Origin: Prorocentrum cordatum
Taxonomy: Eukaryota > Sar > Dinophyceae > Prorocentrales > Prorocentraceae
Length of the DNA: 64,000 nt
Reading direction: 5' to 3'
NCBI GenBank assembly: GCA_963575745.1
Contig: CAUYUJ010018902.1
Span: 93,501 to 157,500, forward strand
Under the pieces are notes generated by a model that was not told the origin of the DNA, made no database searches, and worked only from the letters and a program-made list of their open reading frames with translations. Below are positions 57,240 to 64,000 of the stretch, piece after piece (position 1 is the first letter of the stretch; each line of letters starts with the position of its first letter). Both the position numbers and the translations under genes were made by a program.

Positions 57240-57440
57240 GAGATGCGCGGCACGGGCAAGGAAAAGTGGCACTCTGCCGAACAGCACATGGTGCTCACAA
57301 GCGACATCGGCCGCTGCTAGCAGGCGCCCTGTCGTTCCGAATGGACCACGTCCGCAACGACACCGACAGCGAAACATGCTCAACACGGGCAAGAACTGCT
57401 GCGGCTCTTCGTCCGTACCCAATCCTTCCGTGCCCATGTC
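57240..57440. mobile_element. R2 element, copy 4 (diverged)
   Basis: GCGCGGCACGGGCAAGGAAA, CATCGGCCGCTGCTAGCAGG, GACAGCGAAACATGCTCAAC and CCGTACCCAATCCTTCCG keep the R2 order. Confidence 0.55.
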
Positions 57441-57631
57441 GATCATTCATGAATCATCTCGGAACTCACCCACGGGCGATCGTGGAGCACCCATCACGAG
57501 GCACGGGCAATGTCACGAAACCGTTGTGCTGAAAACCGGACAACCGAACATCCACACTACACCGATGTTCGAGGCGGACCCAGCCGTGGCGACGAGACAC
57601 TCCAGAGGGAGGCCCAAGGCCGCTGCCTCGG

Positions 57632-57857
57632 ATGGTGGTGATGATGATGATGCAGATGCTGAAAATGATACGGATCATGTTGATGCATGTGGTGATGAGT
57701 ATGATACTGATGCTGATGATACGGATTGTGCTGGTGATTATGGGATTGTGGTGATGGAGGTGATGTTAGTGATCGGTGAGAACGATACGGGCGGTGATGA
57801 TGATGGTAACGATGATGTTTGTGGTAACGATGCTGATGATGATACTGATCATGATGC

Positions 57858-57904
<47 letters not shown>

Positions 57905-58087
57905 CTGATGATGATGATGATGATGATGATGATGCCGCTGATGATGCTGCTGCTGATGATGATGATGTGATGATGAAGGTGATATTGATGGTGATGGTGA
58001 TGGTAATGGTGGCGGTAATGATGGTGGTGGTGGTGGCGATGGTGATGGAATGGTGGTGATGCCAACGATGGTGCTGTTGCTGCTGAC

Positions 58088-58130
<43 letters not shown>

Positions 58131-58180
58131 GTGATCATTATCATCAGCATCATCATCATCGTCATCATCATCATGGCCAT
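57632..58180. repeat. GAT/ATG microsatellite
   Basis: About 550 bases of GAT triplets with GGT and GAA interruptions; the last 45 bases switch to ATC, so a hairpin is possible. Poly-Asp and poly-His frames are artefacts. Confidence 0.97.
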
Positions 58181-58929
58181 GATGACGAAGAAGCGCGGTG
58201 ACCTCGAGATCTCCCAATACTACTTAATCGCACGGTCCACCAACGCGCCGCTGTTCGCGACCTCAGGCGCCTCAGGTTACCAAGTCAGCCGGGACGCCGT
58301 CGGAGAGCGGAGACGCCGAATCACCAGTGATCCGCCTGACGTTGTCGGTCACCGCACCATTTTATCATCCTCAGCAATACCCCCAATCTCCTCCTCCTCC
58401 CCCTCCTCCGCCTCCTCCTCGGTCGGTCAATCGGTCACTAAGGGATGAGTCTGACTCCTTAACGATTGTGAGATAGAGCAGCGGCGGCAGGACGACAAAC
58501 AGGAAACACGAGGCAGCGATCGCGGCAGCGGCCAAGCCTCATCAGTGCGACATGACGCCTTCCCCCCCCAATGGTATCCAAAGACCGATCCCAGACCAGT
58601 TGAACGAGCCCAGTCCTGCGCTGGAGTCGGTGGTGGGAGGCAGTCGGTGGCGTCGGGCACGACAACTTAGGAGGAACCTGATCACCACAGACAGGGGCTA
58701 ACGTCACCAAACAAAGGGCTCCAGAGCGGCACACAGCTGAACTTCCATTGGGGTCCTACACCTCCGAGGGGCGGTGCGGACAAAAATGCATTCCCCCAAC
58801 TACTGGGAGTTGACATCCCGCGCACACATCGGCTATTAAGACGTAACATGCCGTCGCCGAGAGGTGGTGCAGCGCGCACCCGGGGGAGAGGGGGTACAAA
58901 CATAGGCAAATCATTCACTTCCACTCCTG
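58181..58929. other. Unassigned stretch
   Basis: No gene recognised. A short CTC patch lies at about 58,390. Confidence 0.3.
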
Positions 58930-59425
58930 CGCCTCTCACGCCTCCTCCTCCTCCTCACCATCCTCCTCCTTCTCCTCCTCTTCATCCTCCTCCTCCTTCT
59001 CCTCCTCCTCCTCCTCCTCACCATCATCCTCCTCCTCCTCCTCATCCCCCTCCTCCGCCTGCTCTCCCTCCTCCTCATCCTCCTCCTCCTCCTCTTCCTC
59101 CTCCATGACGCTTCGCGTCTGTTCCGATTCCGATTCCGATTCCGATTCCTCCTCCTCCTCCTCCTCCTCCCCCTCCTCCTCCCCATCCTCCTCGTCCGCC
59201 GTCCTCCTCCTCGGCCTCCGCCTCCTCCTCCACCTGTTCCTCATCCTCCTCGTTCGCCGTCCTCCTCCTCCGTCTTCGCCCTCCGTCCTCCTCGCCTTCC
59301 TCCTCCTCCACGTCCCGCATCGTCCTCCTGCCCATCCTCCACCATCTGCCTCCTCCGTCCTCCTTCCCTTCTTCGTCATTCCTCCTTCCCTCGCCCTTCT
59401 CCTCCCTCCTCTCCCCGAACGCGCG
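58930..59425. repeat. TCC/CTC microsatellite with a GATTCC patch
   Basis: Interrupted CTC triplets; (GATTCC)4 at about 59,124-59,148. Confidence 0.95.
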
Positions 59426-59599
59426 GCCCGATAAGAGGCCGCCAGAGCCGTAGACACCGCCCCCCTCTCTCCCGCGCGCCGCCCGCACGCGTTGTGCCCG
59501 CCTGAGGCCGGGAGGCATGGGAACTCGCCCAGCTCGCACCGACTGGGCCTGGGCGAAAGGGGGGGGGCAGGAGAAGGAAGTGGGTCCTACTCCTCCCCC

Positions 59600-60450
59600 T
59601 CCTCCTCCGCCTCCTCCTTGCTCCTTATCCTCCTCCTCCCCTCCTTCTCTTTCTCCTACCACCCCTCCTCCCCCTCCTCCCCCTCCTCCTCCTCCTCCTC
59701 CTCCTCCTCGTCCTCCTCCTCCTGCTCCTCATCCTCATCATCATCATCATCATCACCATCATCAGCAGCAGCATCATCATCATCATTCTCATCCTCGCCC
59801 TCGCCCCCCCTCCTCCTCCGTCTCATCATCATCATCATCATAATCATCATCATCAGCAGCAGCAGCATCATCATCAGCATCATCATCATCAGCGTCATCA
59901 TCAGCGTCATCATCTGCGTCATCATCATCATCATCATCATCCTCATCATCATCATCCTCATCCTCGCCCTCGTCCGCATTATCAACATCATTTTCACCCG
60001 TTATCATCATCGTCACCACCGCCATCATCATTATCATCAGAGCATCATCAACGCATCATCAGCAGCAACGTCATCATCATCACCACCACCACCGCCATCA
60101 TCAGCAAAACCATACTACTCATTATCACACTCACCATCACCATCACCATCATCAGGATCGTCGTCGTCATCATCATTAGCATCAATCTGATCGTCATCAT
60201 CAGCATCAGCATCATCAGCATCAGCATCATCATCAACATCATCATCGTCATAGTCATCGTCATCGGCATCGCCACCATCATCACCATCATCTCCATCGTG
60301 ATCATGATCAACATCATCACCGTCATCGTCATCACCATACAAATCATCATAACCACCACCATCGCCACCAAGATCACCATCACAATCTCCGGCACCATCA
60401 CCACAATCATCATCGCAATCACCATCATCACCATCTACTACACCTAAAAG
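59600..60450. repeat. TCC microsatellite passing into a long ATC microsatellite
   Basis: CTC triplets to about 59,735, then about 700 bases of ATC/CAT triplets with CAG, GTC and ACC variants. Confidence 0.97.
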
Positions 60451-60789
60451 ATCGCAATAATCGCTATCCACGGTTAGTGCTGGCGTCACTGCAACGGCGG
60501 AATTAGGGCAGGGTTCCCGCGACTACCTTTGTCTAGTAGCGCTTCTTCCTTCCACGAGGTGCGGACTCATCGCGCCGAACACTGTTGGGTGGAGAATCAC
60601 CTCTGCTGGATGGGCTTCAGATGTCTCTCGTACGCTGGTGGCGGCATTGGCACCAGGCAGTCAATGAGCTCGGCCTTTCAATTTGGTGCCAATGTGCCAG
60701 CAGCATGTGTAATCATCCTCGTGCAGTCTCGCAAACTCCAGCTGGATTCCAACGCTATGTGTCATACGTTTGTGATTCTCCGGGTTGGG
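60451..60789. other. Unassigned stretch
   Basis: Mixed sequence without repeats; a plus-strand frame of about 100 codons has no recognisable domain. Confidence 0.3.
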
Positions 60790-61500
60790 CACCATCGTGG
60801 AGCATTTCATCAAGGGTCGTTTCATCGGGGAGTGCTTCGTTGAGTGTTTCATCTTGGAGTGACTCATCGTGAAGCGCCTTATCGTGGCGAGCTTCGTGGG
60901 GGGTGCTTCGATGTTGGGTACGATATTTGGGCGTGCGCCATTTCGGCGTGATTCACGGAGGCGTGCTTCATTAAGGCGTGCCAAGTGCGTGCGTGTATCG
61001 TCGTGGCGGGCTTCATCGGGGAGGGCTTCATCGAGTGCTTGATCGTCGTGGCGCGCTTCATCGTGGAGTGCTACATCGTGGAGGGTTGCTTCGGCAGTGC
61101 TTGATTGCGGAATGTTTCATCGGAAGCGCGCCTCCTTGTGGCGGGTCACAAGAAAAAATGTTTCCTCGCAGCGCGTTTCGTGGAGGTGCGTTTACTGATT
61201 GCTTCACCAAGGAGTGGTTGCCCCAGAGTGCTTCACCCAGGAGTGTTTCTCCAAGGGACGCTTCACCAAAGAATGCTTCACCAAAGAGTGCTTCACCAAG
61301 ATATGTGTCACCAAGGAGTGTTTCGGCGTGGACTGCGTCATCGTGGAGTGATTCATCATAGCGTGCTTCGTGGAACGCTGCATCGTGGAGTGCAACATCG
61401 CGGGGTGGAACACCGCCATGGCCGGCTTCACCGTGAAGTTCTTCATCGGAGAATGGTTATTACGGGGGTGCTTTATCACGGGGGTGTTTCATCAGGTGTG
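60790..61500. repeat. Degenerate 12-15 bp minisatellite (GTGCTTCATCGTGGA type)
   Basis: Words such as GCTTCATCGTGGAGTG and GCTTCACCAAGGAGTG recur about 35 times. At 61,215-61,325 the period is a clear 15 bases, read on the minus strand as KHSLV repeats. Confidence 0.8.
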
Positions 61501-61742
61501 TTTCATCGTGGCGTTCTGTGTCACACAGGAGGCGTGCTTGCTGGAAGCGTGCTTCGTCAAGCCCCTCCTGTTGTGGGTGGTGACCTCCGGCGTACCCGTC
61601 TTGAGGCCAGTACTGCATGGCTGGAAACGCTCTCCAATCACCCGTGGCGGTCACACGCGAGCGGAAAGTGCAAACGCAACAGAATAATTATGTCGGATCG
61701 CCGGGCAGCCGTTGCGGCTGCACCGCGCGGTCGCGGCTCTGT

Positions 61743-62040
61743 TCCAGATCACTGGCCGTTTTCGCCTACCCGTCGCCGCCTCGTCGCCGCCCGTCGGCTG
61801 GGCCTGACGGTCGGTCTGGCGGCTACGTCGCCGCCGTCGCAGCCTCGTCGCAGCCCTTCGTGTGGGCCCGGCGGTCGGTCTGGCGGCTAAGCTGCCGCTC
61901 TCGTCGCCCCGTCGCCGCGTCGTCGCCGCCCGTCGGCTGGGCCTGACGATCGGTCTGGCGACTATGTGGCTGTCTTCGCCGACCCGTCGCCGCCTCGTCG
62001 CCGCCCGTCACGTCGATCTGTCTGTCGGTCTGGCGGCTCT
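61743..62040. repeat. 70-bp tandem repeat (four units)
   Basis: CGTCGCCGCCTCGTCGCCGC..CCGTCGG, CTGGGCCTGACGG and TCGGTCTGGCGGCT repeat with spacing of 69-73 bases. Confidence 0.85.
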
Positions 62041-62425
62041 AACGATCACCGTGGACGCTCTCGGTTCGAGCGCAGCCTGCGACGGCCTCGGTGCCGACCA
62101 AAGCGCGTAGGAAAGAACAAGGCACGCAAGCACGGCACGAGTGCCACCCCAGGCGCTCGCAACAACCAGCGTGTCTCAAAAAACGGCAGCGGCGTCAGCG
62201 GCAGGCCGGCGTCTTGGCACGCTGCACTAGGGAGGGCGGGAGGAGGGGAGGGGAGCAAGGAAAGGAATGGAAGGGGGAGTGCTAATGATATGGAGCTGCT
62301 CCGCGTCGCGTTGCTCCGCGTCGGCGCAATAGTGCCTAGTATGCCCACACCGCCGACACCGGCCAATCTGCGCCGCGGTGCCCGGCCGCGGCCTCCCTCA
62401 GCGCTTGCTGCAGAGCTCGTGTCCC
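62041..62425. other. Unassigned stretch
   Basis: No repeat or recognisable gene; GCTGCTCCGCGTCGCGTTGC-like short duplication near 62,290. Confidence 0.3.
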
Positions 62426-62764
62426 TCAGCGTTCGCTGCAGAGCTCGTAGAGCAATTTAACCTGGTATCCCGCTATGGGCCCAGGCCACGATTGAGGCGC
62501 CGTAAACAGCATAGGCGCCAAGCGCTCCGAATACCAAGTTGTTTTCCTGGACCTGAAGACCGCGCGCCCAGCCAGTGCGGCAGCAGCCATTCCGCCACCA
62601 ACCGACACGATGTGCGATGAAAGTGGCAGACAATACACCAATTGGCGTAGTGCTCGATACTGTCCTCCACTGCGCCGCCGAAGCCACATCGACTGAAATG
62701 TGATATTCGCTCGACTTTGGGGTCTCCGTTCCGCGCAACATCGCTGCCCAGCTGGACTGATCAC
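62426..62764 (-). other. Overlapping open frames, unrecognised
   Basis: Two minus-strand frames of 95-113 codons overlap here (for example VGGGMAAAALAGRAVFRS). Neither has a recognisable domain. They could be the end of the broken frame to the right. Confidence 0.2.
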
Positions 62765-63999
62765 CGCTGCGATGACGCGCGGGGGAGCGAACCCCTCAGC
62801 AGCTCCCGTCGCTGTTCGAAACGCGTGGCGACAGTCCTAGGCGTGCTTGGCAGCAACCGTCTGCCAAGCTTGTGCCGGATCTGGAAATGAGCTGGCGTCC
62901 TGTAGCTGCGCCCGATGAATTCTCTGGCGAACGCCTGGAAGCTCTTCCCGCCCACGAGGGCCTCCGCGGCAACGCTGTTCCTCGTTATGCCACGTTGGCG
63001 GAACGCGTGCTCATTCCGGATCAGAACTGAAGGAATAGCTGCGACGAACACGTTGCCACGGCGGTAAAGGAAGTCTGTCTGGCCCAAAACGTCCTGGTGC
63101 TGTCGGCCATTGCCGCCGATCAGCCATCCGCCGTCGGCGGCACTCTCCGAGCATAGGACCCTCATCTGACAGGCGTGCGCCATCGCCGCCACAAAGCCGA
63201 AGGAACGCGGCATGCCGCAGTACTCCTTGAGGCCCCACAAATTTTTCAGCGTCGCCCAATTGCCCGGCCTTGGCGCTGCCCTCCTGAGCGCCCGAACTTC
63301 TGCGTCAAGTTCCTTCCTCAAACCGGATCGCCACATGCGCAACGAATGAGGACACGGGCAGCGCATGCGTGTGGTACGCTAGGCAATCGCGTTCGGCTGC
63401 TCGCAAATCGCGTTGGTCCACCGTGGGGGATCCACGAATACATTACATAGAGGAAGACGTGTGTCTCCGACGTTTGCTTGCGAGTAGGCACTTTGCGAAG
63501 TAGTGGAACGCGCTCGGTGACACGCGGCGGTGGCGAAGTGGAGGCTCATGGTGTTCCACGGCCACCCGCCAACCTTTTCGCGGAACTTCCGCATTGCAAT
63601 ACACACGTTGGTTGCCAACTGATTCCACCACAAAATGTAAGATGCTCCGTCGTTATCATCGATGAACCGACCGATCTGTGTTGGAATACTCCCTATGAGA
63701 TCGTCGAGTGTGGCCTCCGCTTCCTTGATCGCTTCATCGTCGCTGGATGCGTGGCTCGCCTCACATGAAGGGGCGCCATCTCGGTTCACTACGTCACTGC
63801 TGACATTGTCACGAGCGTTTGGCATGCGTCCTGACGGATCTACGACCCTTTCCACAAGTGCAACCTTGGGAACTTCGAAGACTTTCTCGACGTACTCCAA
63901 CTTGGGTGCCTCCACCTGCAAAGTCGTCCCTCGTACTGCTGCAATCGACTCCAATGGGACAGGGCGCTGAACATTTGATTGGGCTGCACTTCTGCACGC
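62761..63999 (-). pseudogene. Broken reading frame, possibly the end of an alveolin-like or other gene
   Basis: From the window edge the minus strand is open in one frame to TAG at 63379-63381, then open again in the same frame to 62,761, about 410 codons in total. The first part holds APKLEYVEKVFEVPKVALVERVV, resembling the EKxVEVPK repeats of alveolins, the cortical proteins of dinoflagellates and relatives. An acidic stretch (HASSDDEAIKEAEATLDDL) follows. The second part (KNLWGLKEYCGMPRSFGFVA, GGKSFQAFAREFIGRS) is unrecognised. The TAG may be a disabling mutation, a true end, or inside an intron. No splice sites could be assigned. Confidence 0.35.
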
Positions 64000-64000
64000 A

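Noticed and set aside
1-64000. Bacterial or organelle origin
   Set aside because: Decayed LINE retrotransposons, long microsatellites and absence of operons rule this out.

Overview
This window looks like nuclear DNA of a dinoflagellate, and almost all of it is repeats. The main evidence is protein-level: two decayed LINE retrotransposons with the endonuclease, reverse transcriptase and zinc-finger C-terminus typical of dinoflagellate genomes, a third, intact LINE, and an endonuclease/exonuclease/phosphatase (EEP)-like gene of dinoflagellate type. Weaker support comes from the high GC content, the very low gene density and one near-copy of the dinoflagellate spliced leader. No tRNA, rRNA, CRISPR array, bacterial operon or recognisable promoter was found.

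Layout. 0-4 kb: a degenerate minisatellite and short repeats. 4.1-13.2 kb: LINE-1, a structurally intact non-LTR element with a coiled-coil ORF1 and a 2.2-kilo-residue ORF2 (RNase H, EEP endonuclease, reverse transcriptase, two zinc fingers). It sits in a GGA microsatellite and appears to have an inverted 5' end. ORF1 ends in a textbook -1 frameshift heptamer (A AAA AAC) directly before its stop, in phase with ORF2. 13-22 kb: short inverted-repeat elements and microsatellites. 22.7-25.5 kb and 27.8-32.0 kb: two dead LINEs (LINE-2, LINE-3) on the minus strand. 32-44 kb: more inverted-repeat elements and microsatellites (CTC, GAC, TATG). 43.9-51.9 kb: an 8-kb structured block holding three relatives of a repeat-array element (R6) and a 731-residue EEP-like gene. 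The block's outer edges match the ends of a short inverted-repeat family (R3) and carry a 6-bp direct repeat, so it may be one large mobile element. 52-64 kb: short repeats, GAT/CTC/ATC microsatellites, and at the right edge a broken minus-strand reading frame that may be the end of a gene.

Repeat families were named by comparing copies inside this window: R1 (GTGGACA ends), R2 (TGGACGCCC ends), R3 (GTCGGGC ends), R4 (GATGCATCGGC core), R5 (T-shaped palindrome), R6 (ACCTAACA ends with 73-bp array), R7-R17 (shorter dispersed blocks). A theme runs through the window: short perfect or covarying palindromes behave as insertions, in non-coding DNA and inside two protein-coding genes. The strongest case is a 15-nt constant loop with variable self-complementary arms, present in frame six times in the EEP-like gene and four times just downstream of it.

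All family names, boundaries and alignments were made by eye; boundaries of repeats are usually good to within 5-20 bases.
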